A stretch of DNA of 64,000 bases from Cristatella mucedo (GCA_009760855.2 WPIO01000050.1:2040501-2104500), one strand, 5' to 3'. Positions 11,986 to 23,785 are shown, counted from the first letter of the stretch. Translations and numbers: made by a program. Notes: a model not told the origin generated them from the sequence alone.

Positions 11986-12037
11986 AACGGAAGCCGAAGC
12001 TTACCTACATCGCCTCGTCCGTACACGGAACGCCAAA

Positions 12038-12674
12038 CTACGGCTTCGGCGTAAAGACGCGAAGGTCCAGCGGCTCAGTTTGACCGAGGTCTTCGCAGCC
12101 TTCAGCGTCGGCGGCCGGCTTCAGCGGCGGCGCTTCCGCTGCGTCGTCTCGTGCAGCACCGGCGCCACTGAAGAAGGGCTCCGGCAGCTGCGGAGCAGGA
12201 TCGACGACGTTTCCTAAAAGTGAAGCCACGACGTCGTTCGCCAAGTTCTCGCCACGACTGCCGAGAGGTGGCCAACAGGACCCAGCGACGGATGCGGGTA
12301 AACGCGAAGGTCCAGCGGCTCGAGAAATTCGACCACTCAAGTGTCTGCCGGCTTAGCGACTGGCGCCGGCGACTGTGCTTCCGCTGAGTCGCCAGGAGCA
12401 GAAGCGCCGGGCCAGAACACACATCAGGCTGCAGTTGAGACGGCGGCGGCGGCGGACCCTCAGCATCGCTCGCCAAGCTCTTACCTCCACTACCACCAGC
12501 TTCAATGAGCCCGCTAGACGACGGACGCGGGAAGACCCGAAGGTCCAGCGGCTCGTTGACGTCCATAGCTTCGGCATCGGTGAGCACACTGGCAGGGTCT
12601 AGCCCAGCCCGATGCCAAGCTAGCAGCAGCTCCAGAGCTTTCGCAGTCAGGTCGTAGTTGTCCTTGGTGTCCAT
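12038..12674 (-). CDS. Gene-like region with three PLDLR-containing repeats, function unknown
   Basis: A minus-strand start codon at 12674 opens a frame beginning MDTKDNYDLTAKALELLLAW. It continues to NEPLDLRVFPRPSSSG and a strong donor (GGAG|GTAAGAGC) near 12484. Two further copies of the peptide lie downstream in other frames: FLEPLDLRVYPHPSLGP (about 12270-12320) and TEPLDLRVF (about 12050-12075), the last preceded by EPFFSGAGAARDDAAE. The frame changes imply introns or decay. PLDLR resembles the PxDLS-type motif that binds CtBP corepressors; this is only a resemblance. A degraded paralogue at 19660-20225 keeps the donor and the SGxGAARD segment. GC-rich. I do not recognise the family. Confidence 0.5.
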
Positions 12675-12720
12675 ATGCGAAAAACTCCAGCCGCTAAAGA
12701 GCATATAGCCGCACAACGAG

Positions 12721-14430
12721 TGGTTCTTGAGTCTCTGCTATAGTAATTAGCCAGGCTGACAACGTTTGAATACCTCCCCCGAACGCGTGATAGTTCCTCG
12801 CGTTGCAATGTCGGAGGCACAGCGGTGGCCGAGCACATTCGGTAGAACCAGAAGACGGTTACCGCAGAGGAATAACTTCTCAAACCCCAACTCATGTAGA
12901 CTCTAATCAGTATTTCTAACAGCACAACTACTGCCTCAAGCTGCCAACACTTGCTAGCGGGACGAAACATAAAAGTAGTTACAACTCGACCAAGTGGCCA
13001 GCTCCGACGCACTATAGATATACCGTGACTCAACTGGCTCTGTCTTAGTTAAAGCAAAGTCGTCGCTTCTTCCAAGCTCGATTTATAAACTTCGGAACAT
13101 TAAAAGAAGAAGTGTCACGACGAGCACAACCAGGATGTAAAGCAGTCGCTGGAGGGTTTCATGAAAGCAGTGCTGCACGATCCAAGTTGAGGGTCAGAGC
13201 CTTGCCGTGCCTACTGCGGTTTCAACCAGCTGCTCGTGACTAACCCAGCGCTGCAGGTCCTCTCATCTTACCCGCTCCTGAAGTGGCGCAGTGGTGAGAG
13301 ATGGGAGTGGAAAAAGATGGCAGTTAAGTTCCTAGTTCTGGGTCTAGTTTAGTGCCTATTTCTCTTTACCGGAGCTATTTCGGGCATAGCTAGATCAAGT
13401 GAGTTCGCGAACGAAGGCGGGTTGTCCTAAGTCTAACGAAGCGGCCCGATCATGCACACCTCAGCCTGTAGTGAGAGGGATGCGCATCCTCATACCTGAC
13501 TGATTGCAGGAAGACTAAAGTGTTGCGCTGAAACGCCTCGCCGCTGCCGCAAGGCTGTCCAACCTGAGCCCCGGTGATCGCTAGCGCAACTACGCTACGC
13601 GCCGAAATCGGTGATCCTACCTTGGGCTGTGCGGCTCTGACTGAGAGTGGCCTGGCTTTAGCGCCAGAAATCGTCGGCCAGCAGCCGTGCCCAGAGAGCT
13701 ACAACGGTGCTCATAAACCGGTCAATCTGCCACCAGTGCCTATTCAGAAACCACAATTGTGTCACCGTCGGCAGCCTGGCCGCCGCTCACCCGGTCGCTC
13801 GGCGGGAGGCGACGCGCCGGTGCTCTCGGCATCTCGGGTGGCTGCAAGCCGGGCAGAAATAGCCCAACTATCTTGTGTACTCAGCAGTCGCAGCCGTTCT
13901 CAGCCCCCTGGACTCGGCCATTCTTTGCTTGACTAGTCATGGACCGTCGGACACAAACTATAGTGCCCGAACAGAGACAATGAGAATTGAGCCACCTCGC
14001 TAACACACACAGTCAGCTTTGAGCGCTGGGATTAGAGAGACAATAGGCTCGCAGCTCCCTCCTACTGTCGCAAGATAATGACTCCTCTCCTTTAGCTTGC
14101 AAATAGAGCATTCAAGCAGTTACTGCCAGCTGAGGAACTACTGCAGCTGAACCGGCTCTAGAGCCACCGGCCGCTGCTCGCCTCGAAGGCCCGTGTTCTA
14201 CGGCCTCTACCTTGGCAGTCTTGCAGCACAGTCTCATTCTTGCAAATGACACACATTGCATACTGGCGTCGGATTTTAGCCCCGTTGGTCAGCCATACGA
14301 TTGCCATCAGTCAGTAGACGACTTTAGGGTTTCATTAAGGAGGCCAAGACCGTGACCAACTGCTCGTGTTGAGCCCTATATCTAGCCAGTACTAGGCCCA
14401 TGGTGCCGAATCTCCTCACACCCCGGGCAG
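12721..14430. other. GC-rich, no gene that I can support
   Basis: A 120-aa plus frame (13574-13936) is Pro/Ser/Arg-rich and could be part of an exon, but it has no motif and no convincing splice chain. The rest shows nothing recognisable. The frame at 12647-13033 minus overlaps the 5' end of the PLDLR region and is probably non-coding. Confidence 0.4.
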
Positions 14431-14439
14431 CCTATCGTA

Positions 14440-14990
14440 ATAATAACAGTAATAATGATGCACTTGATAAAGGGCTCTCAGAGAACAAAATATTTTTCTA
14501 GGCGCTTTACATTTGCTGCAAAGAGAAACGCGATTCAATGGTGAGTAATATCATGCTCGATAAACAGCATAAAAAACATGGTTAGGGGTGACATGCCCAG
14601 GTCAGCATTCAAGTGTGGTTAGTGGCAGCATGCATAGTGTCAGCACGCATAAGCACATGAAGGACGAATCACATGTATCCACTAAATTCTGTCCTAAATA
14701 GGTGTGTTTTTTAAGTTCTTTTTAAATGTGGTCAAGTCAGAGGATGTTCTGACGCAAGTCGGGAGGGAGTTCCAGGCTTTGGGAGCATACGAACTAAATG
14801 CACGGTCTTCAAAGGGTTTGCGGTTTGTACGAGGTATTGGTAAACGGTTAGATTCCGAAAAGCACGTGGTACGATGCTTGGCCTGGTGGGAGGGTAGATC
14901 TGAGAGATAGGCTGAGCCAAAGAATGAAGTGACCTAAAAGTGAGCGACAAAACTATCGTAGGTAAGCTACATGTACAAGCCGAGCTGCAT
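14440..14990 (-). mobile_element. L2-like family A, 3' end
   Basis: Tail 'cacttgataaagggctctcagagaacaaaat...ctaggcgctttacatttgctgcaaag' at 14460-14525, followed by the usual region and 'ggtttgcggtttgtacgagg'. The minus-strand 72-aa frame 14732-14950 starts MSLTFRSLHSLAQPISQIY, matching other family A copies. Confidence 0.85.
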
Positions 14991-16328
14991 AATGGTCCAA
15001 ATGAACCTCCTCAGATCGGTCCTAGGAGACAGGGACACTTGTTTCCATTTTCCCCATTCCTATACCTAGAGGATCTTTTCTGCATTATTGCAGAAGGATG
15101 ATTAATGGCATGTATGATTGAGACTCAGCACGAAGGCTATTGCATTGAGTTAAAAGTCCACATCTTTTAACGCTTCCTGTGGTCTTGATATTTTTTAGCA
15201 GCACACTCATCAGGTCGCGGAATGGCCAGTGGCAGCAGCTCTTGCCTGTGGAGGTGAGAATGAGTTCATAAGGAGCCCCATTCACCGCTGTGATCCTTCT
15301 ATTTGACTTTTAAAGGATCAATACTCCGACGTTGATCCGTCTCATTCACGACGCCTAGGCAAGGCACATCTAATTCAGAATTCGAATACACGGGTCATCA
15401 CAGATAGAGGTTATGGGAGTTGTTGGCATGCCCTAAAGCTGCCGAGTGTAGCCTCTCCAAGTGCTCTTACTTAACACAGTGGTCAGGCGGACAACCTTGA
15501 TGCACAAGTATTTCGTCCACTCAAGGCAACCATATAGTGAATTCTAAAAGTGTTTTCGCTTTTACTCAGATAAATAGGAAATGCGCACTAGAAGGAGCTT
15601 ACAAATTGAATGCTTGTAAAGCGCAACTAATTCAAGTTCGGAAGCGATTAGTGTCATCTGAAGTGTTGATAGCCACAGCGGACAGGTCGACTGTCGAAAG
15701 ATAACACAGCTGTCGAAGCTGAGTGCACCTTTTCCGTAGGAAAACTTCCGCTTAGAGACAGCTCGTATTGGCCAGAACATGTGTGCCAACACTCGCGAGC
15801 CACATGTACAACGCAAAATTGAAACCGCACAGCCTCTGTGAGTGCTTGCAAGCTCGACTAGGGGTAAAAGTGGCCTAGCCTGCCAATCCGGTAAGCTGCT
15901 GAGCAGCAGTGATTCGCCGAAGGCTGAATGAAAAAACACTGGAGCACTCAGGTACTATGAATGAACCATGCATGCACACCGGGTGCCGCATAGATGCAGC
16001 TTGCACAATCCTGACTAAACCCAGTCGTTTCAGCCAAACACCACAGCTCTTACCCTGTGTGTTGAGGGGTTTTGCGGTAGTGAATATTGGGCCTGCTTTG
16101 AGGTGTCTCGAACTTGCCGGGACCCTGCCTCGAAGCAAAATCGAGAAAACGTTTTAGTGGTTTTTCTTAACACTTCCTAGCGGAAGCATTCGCTATGCCG
16201 GTAACAACAAATGGCCGACTTCACAATATATACGCATGGCATGTTACATCTTACTCGCTGTGACTCCTTAATAAACTGCATTAGCTGTTAATGCACATAT
16301 TGATTGGGGCGTGATAATAACTGACTTA
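14991..16328. other. No gene recognised
   Basis: A 125-aa minus frame at 15562-15939 has no motif. The frames at 15875-16157 overlap on opposite strands. I see no repeat family here. Confidence 0.4.
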
Positions 16329-16329
16329 G

Positions 16330-16505
16330 TGAGCCGTGATAGGTCATTAGGTAAGGTGGTTGCTTTTCACGACCTCGGCCCCGAGGTCATGGGTTCGAAT
16401 CATGTGGTGGGCGATCCTTCATTGCCACTGCAAGCGGTGGTGACAGCCGTAAAGGCTCTTCTGTCGCTATGCAAAAGAATTTGTTGAATCGGCTCGTCTT
16501 ATATA
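16330..16505 (+). mobile_element. SINE-A (tRNA-derived), well preserved
   Basis: Head 'gtgagccgtgatagg', then a tRNA-like region with an intact box B (gggttcgaatc near 16391). The body 'cttcattgccactgcaagcggtggtgacagccgtaaaggctcttctgtcgctatgc' and the end 'gttgaatcggctcg' follow. One of about eleven copies. Confidence 0.85.
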
Positions 16506-16679
16506 AGAGAAAGGTGAGATCACACGGAAATAAAAAGAAGGAGGCCGGGAACAAACGTGAAAAGCGGGCGAATGGGGCAAAGAACCATTCCCGTGTGCTC
16601 GGAATTTCCGTGCCGCTTTCGACAGTTGCCTAAATATTGTAAGCTACATATGGAAGGCTGCTCCTACAGACAGCCGCCA

Positions 16680-17400
16680 CGTCCGATCCCTATCTAAGAT
16701 TAGGAGCTATCTTCCATTATCGCTTTCCAAATGCATAGCTAGCATCATGGCACTGTATTGGCTAGATGGCTGCAATTCCTTTGCGGCTGGGCTACCTAAA
16801 ATGGCCGCTAAGCCACTGACACTGGCGATGAGAACGGCTGCAAGGCTATTTTTAAAAATCCAGTGGTTTGACCAAATATCTCCTTTGCTAAAAGTGCTTC
16901 GGTGGCTGCCGGTTGATCAATATATATGGAGCAAAGTTTTTACGCTGACCCTCAAGGCTCTCCAGGGCTTTTTTTCTTTATACCTAGCACAAGAGCTGCA
17001 TCAGTTTCAGCCTTCCCACGTCCTCAAGTCGTGAATGGACAATAAATGAGCTGATCCATTCTTCTTCTTAAAGACCATTAGACAGAAGCTTTGGCTTTCC
17101 AGGTCCTAGACCGTGGAACTCTAATCCAAATTTCTTAGGAACTACAATTAATCTCCTGCTGCAGACTGTGACACAGCTTGTCCATCTTTTCTGAGCTGCT
17201 ACTTCCATGATTCTCTCTACCTCCACTCGTCATATGATTTGGGAAGGCTTCTCAATTATTTCTCTTTGTCGCATGAGATGAAGTCGGTTGACTACCGCGT
17301 GAACCGAAAGCCGCTTAGGCTTTAATTGCACTATACATCACTCTCCTGAATGACATCCACATAGTTTTAGTCGCTTTTTTGAGTTACAGAAGGAGATACA
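16680..17400 (+). mobile_element. L2-like family B, 3' part
   Basis: The frame at 16747-17034 keeps AGLPKMAAKPLTLAMRTAAR, VLRWLPVDQYIWSKVFTLTL and the LHQFQPSHVLKS end, all family B RT C-terminus. A 'ggtcctagaccgtggaactc' stretch follows, then the 3' tip 'gttacagaaggagatacatgtacattacatta'. Confidence 0.85.
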
Positions 17401-17419
17401 TGTACATTACATTAGGGCA

Positions 17420-18250
17420 GAGAGAAGGTTATCCGAAAAAGGGAAGACAAGAAACAGCTTGCCGCAGGATAGAAGCAACAGTTCGGAGATCGGTGATAAG
17501 TAAGGGATTTGATGAAGGGGTGGGATAGAAGGAGCAATGCAGAAAGGGTCATAGAGAAGGACGGAAAGTGTTAGCCAGAGCAATTTATGCGTCGAATTGG
17601 AGCAGAAAGGATCAGATGGAGATGGGAGAGGAGTGATCGAAGAGAAATGACACAGTCGGAATGCAAAGGCTGAGAGTATTGGGGGCCTCCGAGAGATGAG
17701 ATGGGACGGGAGAAGACAGAGCGAGGAGGTCTGAAGGAGGGAAGGGTTAAGATCAAAGAGACGGAAAGCGGGGAGATCGAAGGGAAGGAGGAGCAGAGAT
17801 CGGAGCGAGGGACATGTGAAGAAAGCGAATGAGATCGTATGAACGTGCGAGGCTTTAATATTAGGGTTGGAGCAACAGCGAAGACGTTGGTGGGGAGTGA
17901 GAAAATGGATCGTAGACTAAAGAGCAGTAGGGGGAAGCATGGCGGCCAACCTTTGATGTAATGGGAGCTACAGAGAAGAAGAAAACTGAGGAAAATAAGG
18001 AAAGAGATTGGTAGAATGGATGGGATGGTATTGGATGGGATTGGCGGAAGGTATCGGATCTGGGGGTTGCAGGGTTAAGGGAGGACGGCAGACTGGGGAC
18101 TAGCCAGCGATAGGTTGGAAGGAGCAATGAAAAGACTAATGGTGAGGAAGAAGGGATTTGATGGAAGGGGACGAATATGAAGCGTAACAAAAAAAGAACG
18201 CGAAAAAAAGATGGAAATTGGATATAAGGATAATTTTTAAAAGGCAGCAT
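17420..18250 (-). repeat. Long polypyrimidine (minus) / polypurine (plus) segment
   Basis: About 830 bases strongly biased to purines on the plus strand. Part (about 17860-18250) is a reverse-complement relative of 800-1180. An internal repeat is visible: a 'CATCAAATCCCTT' motif occurs near 17505 and near 18155 on the minus strand. The 129-aa minus frame (17861-18250) is Ser/Pro/Phe-rich and probably not a protein. Confidence 0.55.
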
Positions 18251-18464
18251 AAGTGCACATACCGTCTGCTTGTAGAAGAAGTATAATGCTTAGAAATTGC
18301 ACTCACACTGTACAAATAGCGGCCATCGCAGGCTTGCTGCTGGCGATAAATCTTTACCTGAGGCACAAACCCACGAGCCAACGTTAAAGTTCAAGCACTT
18401 TATGAGTTTGGCCGTCAGCCCTGGACTTCAGCCCACGACTGTCGTGGTCGTGAGCTGACGATCA
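18251..18464. other. No gene recognised
   Basis: A short interval between the polypurine segment and the family B element. Nothing can be assigned. Confidence 0.4.
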
Positions 18465-19475
18465 CTACGCCTAATCTTAACTGAGTCAGCAGAGCCACTG
18501 TGGTAGTGAGTAGCACGTCAGTAGCATGCGAGTAGCAGCTTAAGACGGCTAGAAAGAATGTGCAGTGTCGGCGGTAGCAGTGAAGATATCGTTGCGTAAA
18601 AAGTGCCTACGTGATTTCCACAGGCTTGGACCTTCAGAGCTAAAGCCTCCGTCGCCAACGGTCTACAAGCATACGAATCTAACAGCTTATTTACTTTCCA
18701 AACCGGGCATGAGGAAACGAGTAGGCTGCGACCGTGCAGCAGCTCAGCTAGGTGTGAAGGAGACAAGCCGTGGAGGCATTGTGAGTCAGTATAGGGACTT
18801 TTGTCACTATTCGTTGATCAACCGGCAACCATTAAAGCTCTTAAGAAAAGAATACGTTTATTCGAGTCTCTGGTAATTTGAAGCTAGCCTTGCAGCCATA
18901 TTCATTGCTTGCTGCAGCATCCTAACGTCTTTTGTCGGTAGCCCAGCCAAAAGGGAATTACAATAATCTAACCAAGACATAACTAAAGAGCTAGTTAATT
19001 TTTGCAAGCCAGTGTAGAAGATATATCCTAATCTTTGATCAAGATCAGGCGTGGTGGTTAGCTATGGGAGCAGGGTTCTTAAAGAACATTTCAAAATTTA
19101 GGCATCTATCGAAGACGCCACAATAATTCCGAGAAAACGGCGATGTTTTCAGAGCAGAAAAACCTATAGGAAGAGGAAACCCCTTCAAGTCCTGCTACAC
19201 GCTTAGGGTGTAATGTAAGTAAAAGTCCAGTTTAATCGTCGTCTAGATTAAGAAAATAATTCACCGATATCTAGGAACGAACGTCTGCAAGGCACGCGCA
19301 GTTTATCAGTCGCCACAGTGGATTCCGACAGCTTAACTTAATTGGCTAATACAGCTGAGTATCGGCAGCGTAACAGTGGTAGCTTATTCCGTGGGCCCGA
19401 ATCACGTTTCCCAGAGGTTGAGTATAAACGGAGAATAGCGAAGGACCGATGACGGACCATTAAAGTCGATACGCT
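18465..19475 (-). mobile_element. L2-like family B, degenerate
   Basis: Minus-strand relative of 3700-4690: 'gtagcccagccaaaagggaattacaataatctaaccaagac' near 18938-18980 is almost the same as 4190-4225. The 'cacgcttagggtgt' and 'cagctgagtatcggcagcgtaac' sites follow in the same order. Frames are broken throughout. Confidence 0.85.
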
Positions 19476-19655
19476 GTTTGATTGGGAGCAGGTGCAGGTC
19501 GGTTAGAAGATGCGGTAGCTGCGAGGACAAAGACAGACCGGCATAGAATGCACAGATTTGCAACACGCTTGATGCGTTTGTATATGTGCTACGTATGCTA
19601 ACTAGAGATTATTCGTACACAGTACATATGGGTACTTGGGCTTCCTATTTCTGCA
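19476..19655. other. No gene recognised
   Basis: Unassigned sequence between an L2-B element and the PLDLR paralogue. Confidence 0.4.
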
Positions 19656-19659
19656 GCAA

Positions 19660-20225
19660 TCTCTCTCGCTCGCCTACCTTGCAAACGGAAGCCGAAGCTT
19701 ACTTACATCGCCTCGTCCATAGGAATGCCAGCCTACGGCTGCGGGGGGGTGTGCAAAGACACGCAGGTTCAGCGGCATAGCTGCTCCGAGGTCTTCGCAG
19801 ACTTCGGCGTAGGCTGGGGGAATGGCGGCAGTAGCGGCTCTTCTACTGAGTGGTCGCGAGCAGCGCCGCCGCCACTTAAGAAAGGCTCCACCAGCAGTGG
19901 AGCCGCACCGACGGCGTTTCCTAAAAGTGGAGCCACCGGAGTCGTCTGGAGAAGCTGGGTAGCTGGCCAAAAGAAGGGCTGCGGCTGAGGCGGCGGTGGC
20001 GGCTGACCCTTAACCTTCGCGCTCCAGGCTCTCTTACCTCTACTACCGGCACCGTCCCACTAGACGGACGGAGTACCACTAGAAGGACGCTTAGAAAACC
20101 CGCAGGTCTGGCCGCTCGATTGCATCCATTGTTTCGACTTTGGCCAGCACAGTGGCAGGCTCTACACCAGACCGATGCTAAGCTAGCGGCGTGGAGCCTC
20201 GACTTCGTTCTGGCCACGTTCTCAC
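19660..20225 (-). pseudogene. Degraded paralogue of the PLDLR-repeat gene region
   Basis: Aligns with 11965-12640: the same 'ttgcaaacggaagccgaagctta' block opens both. The minus-strand peptides are MPLNLRVFAHPP (about 19765) and RPDLRVF followed at once by a stop (about 20095). The segment EPFLSGGGAARD matches EPFFSGAGAARD of the other copy, and the donor-like GAG|GTAAGAGA near 20033 is kept. Frame changes and stops suggest it is no longer functional, though splicing around them cannot be excluded. Confidence 0.6.
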
Positions 20226-20319
20226 CACAACTGCCACAGGTGTCATTAAATGCCGCACGGTAGCCAACCGGACCCAGAGACGGACGCAGGAAAAGTGGAA
20301 AGAGCTTAGTGCCTTACAA

Positions 20320-20775
20320 AGTAACCTAAAACGAATGCGAATATATTTCACCTCCTGAAGAACTCAGATGCGTAATGAGGGGGCAGGGGGGTTTATGTCC
20401 CCAGGCACAGGATCAAGGGCGCTGAGACAGGTGTCGCCAGGTGGCGCCGAAATTCTGGGTGGCTGCTCCAGCTGTGCCGTTCGTCCCCCGGGCTCACAGT
20501 AGCGTTGGAACGCCCCTGAAAGAACCGCGGTCGTCCGATCAGTTTTTGGATAATTGAGTTCAATAATGCAAAGTACACGCTGCTCAATGAAGTATTTATT
20601 CCCTAGGCAACAGCTCCGTCAAAACGTGTTCACTAATTTGCTGTAATTCTAGGTTTTCTTTCAGTGAGCGTCTTTTTCCGAAAAACTAGCCACCCCAGTA
20701 AATTCACTGAATACACCTTACACATGAATTCATATGAATGGAAAATGTTGCGATCCAAGTGTACTGAAACGCACC
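20320..20775. repeat. Duplicated segment, paralogous to 8475-8955
   Basis: See 8475-8955. Here it directly follows the PLDLR paralogue; in the other location the nearest PLDLR region is 3 kb away, so the two duplications appear independent. Confidence 0.7.
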
Positions 20776-20780
20776 TCTGA

Positions 20781-21002
20781 ATGAAAGCTGAAAGCCCTGA
20801 AATTCCTTATTGCAGTGGACATTCGGTCGGCTTTTTTGAGAAGGATGCTCACCACGAAGCGGGAGAGCAAATAACAGTGTGCATGTATTTTAATGCTAAG
20901 CGACCATTTAAGTTCAGGCTGCCACCAGTGCCTGCGCCTTTTGATGGTTTTGGTGAGAGCGACCGAGCCTCGCACCTTTCCCGTGCGGCCACCTGCACCT
21001 AA
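20781..21002 (+). CDS. Hypothetical 73-aa frame
   Basis: A short open frame with natural-looking composition (for example EQITVCMYFNAKRPFKFRLP). It has no recognised domain and no splice support. It may be chance. Confidence 0.15.
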   Translation: MKAESPEIPYCSGHSVGFFEKDAHHEAGEQITVCMYFNAKRPFKFRLPPVPAPFDGFGESDRASHLSRAATCT

Positions 21003-21565
21003 CAATCAAATGGTGCAAACTAAGGGCAATTTTCATAATCTCTGACGTACTGTCTGATGTTGAAGAATAAACTGCACAGTGCCTGGTGCCCCTATGCGCC
21101 ATGCATTGAATTTGTAGTTTCGTGCAATAGAATGAAAGCAAGCGAGAAGGCAAGGGCTCAGCCAACGACTCTCTTCTTCTTCTGCCCCCCACCGCAGCAT
21201 GCTAATCCTGCATTCTGCTAGATGCTGAGCTCAAACTCTCTGAATGCACGCTGCTTATGCACCAAGTGGTGAGATCTGAAAATAATTCTTTGGGAAACAT
21301 CATCGTAAGAGAACAAGTTCTTTGCTGCATTATCTGCAAGCATTAAAGAGTTGAACAGGTGTTACCCAGTACCTGGCACATGCAGCGTGCGGTAAGCTTC
21401 AGTGGGGTAACCAAGCATCAGTGCTTTAATGCACGAGCGTGTCTTCGCTAAATCTACGGGGTCTAGGTACTTGTGCAAGCTAATAAAGATAGCTTTGTGA
21501 TCTCGCATACTACCCGGTCGTGAGATAAGTAGAGATGACACATGACGTACCGATGAACAGGGCTA
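21003..21565. other. No gene recognised
   Basis: A stretch near 21035-21140 has a weak resemblance to 63850-63960 (shared 'tgtctgatg', 'aaactg(c/t)gcag', 'gtgca'). Too weak to define a repeat. Confidence 0.3.
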
Positions 21566-21569
21566 ATCA

Positions 21570-21995
21570 TCGTAGTACCCACTTTTTGGACTCTAACTCT
21601 TTACCTATACTTCATACAAACTTCAAGTTCTTTAGAGATCGTGCCTTTAGCTCGTATGCTTCCAAAGCCTGGAACTCGACTTCTGACTTGCGTCACATCT
21701 CCTAATTTTTCCAAATTAAAAAAATTGAAACGCATTTATTAATCACAGAATTTAGCGGATTCCTGTAATTTGTCCTGTATTTGCTCATGCGCGCTGACAC
21801 TGTTGTATGCTGTCTCTAAACATACTTGCATACTGACCCTGTGCATGTCAACCCTAACCCTGCTATTCTTGTTGCTTATTTAGCATGATACCGCTCATCA
21901 TTCAATCGTGTTTTCTTTGTAGCAAATGTAAAGCACCTAGAAAGAGATTGAGTTCTCTGAGGGTGCTATATCAAAAGAAATATTGTTAATATAAC
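21570..21995 (+). mobile_element. L2-like family A, 3' end
   Basis: 'ctatacttcatacaaacttcaagttctttagagatcgtgcc' through 'aaagcacctagaaagagattgagttctctgagggtgctatatc'. A 5'-truncated copy. Confidence 0.85.
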
Positions 21996-22124
21996 TATAA
22001 GAAGTGTCTTTAAAACGACACGGTGGCGCTACTTGTAAGTGCAGAAATGCTCCTTCGCAGGTCTTCACTTCACGCCTCAGTATCACTTTTAGAAGCCATT
22101 GCAGCCTGGGCTAGTGCTGTCCTC

Positions 22125-22425
22125 CTTAACTATACTTCGTACGAACCTCAAAACCTTTGGAGTCCGTGCCTTTAGCTTGTATGCTCCCGAAGCTTCGGAC
22201 TCATTCCCCACTGACGTCCAGACATCCTCGGATATGACGAATTTTTCAAAAGCGTAAAAACGCCAATTAGTTACGGCATTTGGTGGGTCTTAGCAATTTG
22301 ACCTTTGTTTCGTTATGTGTGCTTATACTCTGCCTGCTGCTAATAAATGTTTCTTCTTGTTAATCCTGTGCATGTCGCATCCGACCTGTTACCCTTGATG
22401 TCATTGCGAATGTTACATCTTAATT
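22125..22425 (+). mobile_element. L2-like family A, internal 3' fragment
   Basis: 'ctatacttcgtacgaacctcaaaacctttggagtccgtgcc' restarts the same region as the preceding copy and runs to about 22420, where the tail is missing. Same orientation as 21570-21995. Confidence 0.75.
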
Positions 22426-23785
22426 TTTTGTGCATTTCGACGTTCCGACAACAAGCAGGCGACGGTACAGAAACACCTACGTGTTCGAGAACGACTTGGA
22501 AGTTAGGCTCGCAGCTCGCTAGGTCACAACCGTCATCTCCTGCACCCACGTTCTCACTTCCTCCTTCTCTGCTGGCCATAACTCATCACCATGAAACATC
22601 AGCTCATTAACCCATAAGCCCATTGAAATCGTAAGCCAATAAAACCATAAGCAAGCAATAAGTCATAAAATCGCATGCCCCTGTGATCTTAAGATTACAA
22701 ATCTCAGCTGCAACACTGGTAAGATCAAAGCACCACACAAAGAAAAAACCACTTCCCAACAAGACGACGCTTTCACAGCCAAAGTCATCGTCGCACGAAT
22801 TTCCGCATTCGCAGTCTTCCGGACTGTAAGCGCTTTCGTCTACTGCCTCTCTCGTACCTCACACCACTTGGCAAGCGTCTCGCTCACATCCCCTGCTTCC
22901 ATCTCGTGCGTCTCCGCCACCAGCAGTTCGAGGTCGCCTCACTGTGCATCGCCATCTGTCGGTGTGACTTAGGGGGCTTAGCCACTGACCGTACGTCCAG
23001 CTTTTAGCCTACGCCCTCAGTGAGCGTCTCGCCTGCCTCCTTAGCCGGAGCGCCGTGCACTTCTAAAGCGCAAACTCTTTATTTCCCGCCATCATCTTGT
23101 CCGAAACCTTCACCCCTTATTGCACTCTGCCGCCGCATTTTCGGACTCTTACGTCGGCTATTTGGGCTGCACCGCTGCTTCTCTGTCCGTCGCCACACTT
23201 TTCGCCGTCCCGCTGCCGGTCGTTGAGGCCTATCGAATCTCTACAAACCATTGTTCCGCTGGAACTGCCTGGCACGCCATCGCCGTCTGGCCATCCATAA
23301 CCACCTGGGAAGCCACCACCACCTGCCACACGGTCGCCTTACAAGCATTTGTTACCGATCACACCATCGGCTATTGCTGCAGACTCTCCCGGTGGCTCCT
23401 GTTGGCCCCCTCAATCTGACTAGCTTTTACTGCATCAGCGCGCAGCAGCAGCTGCGCTCTATCAGTCAGACGTGTGAATACGATCACTAGGGCCTTAGGC
23501 AGCTATGCGTAGTGGTCATGCACTGACAGCTGAAGATTAGAGGCAAACGTAGAAGCCCCGCCTTGCATCATAAAGAGTAAACATAAGCACCACTGCCTAG
23601 GTTCGTAGCGACTTTGCTCGATCTCCCTCTCGAAACTTGGCAGCCAGCTGACGAAGTCCCCGGGAGCCGTCATATCTTTAGAGCGTTTCAGTAGACATCT
23701 CAAACACCGATATAGCTTGTAATTTGCGACAGCAAGCGAGCGACGGTGCAAGAACATTTGTGTGTCCGAGAATAGTTCGGTTATG
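22426..23785. other. No gene that I can support
   Basis: A C/T-rich, moderately GC-rich stretch (22850-23420) with several overlapping frames rich in Pro, Ser and His. None has a motif. 22600-22680 contains a loose repeat of 'cataagc'. Confidence 0.4.

Noticed and set aside
11883-12217. 129-aa plus-strand frame over the PLDLR region
   Set aside because: The minus strand has a better start, donor and paralogous peptide conservation.
13574-13936. 120-aa frame as a gene
   Set aside because: No motif, no splice partner; GC-rich DNA yields such frames by chance.
16391-16402. Possible tRNA genes at box-B-like sites (also near 30865, 37860, 40660, 47335, 47705, 51955)
   Set aside because: All lie inside SINE copies with a conserved non-tRNA body; no complete cloverleaf seen.
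17861-18250. 129-aa frame as a membrane protein
   Set aside because: Low-complexity translation of a polypyrimidine repeat related to 800-1180.
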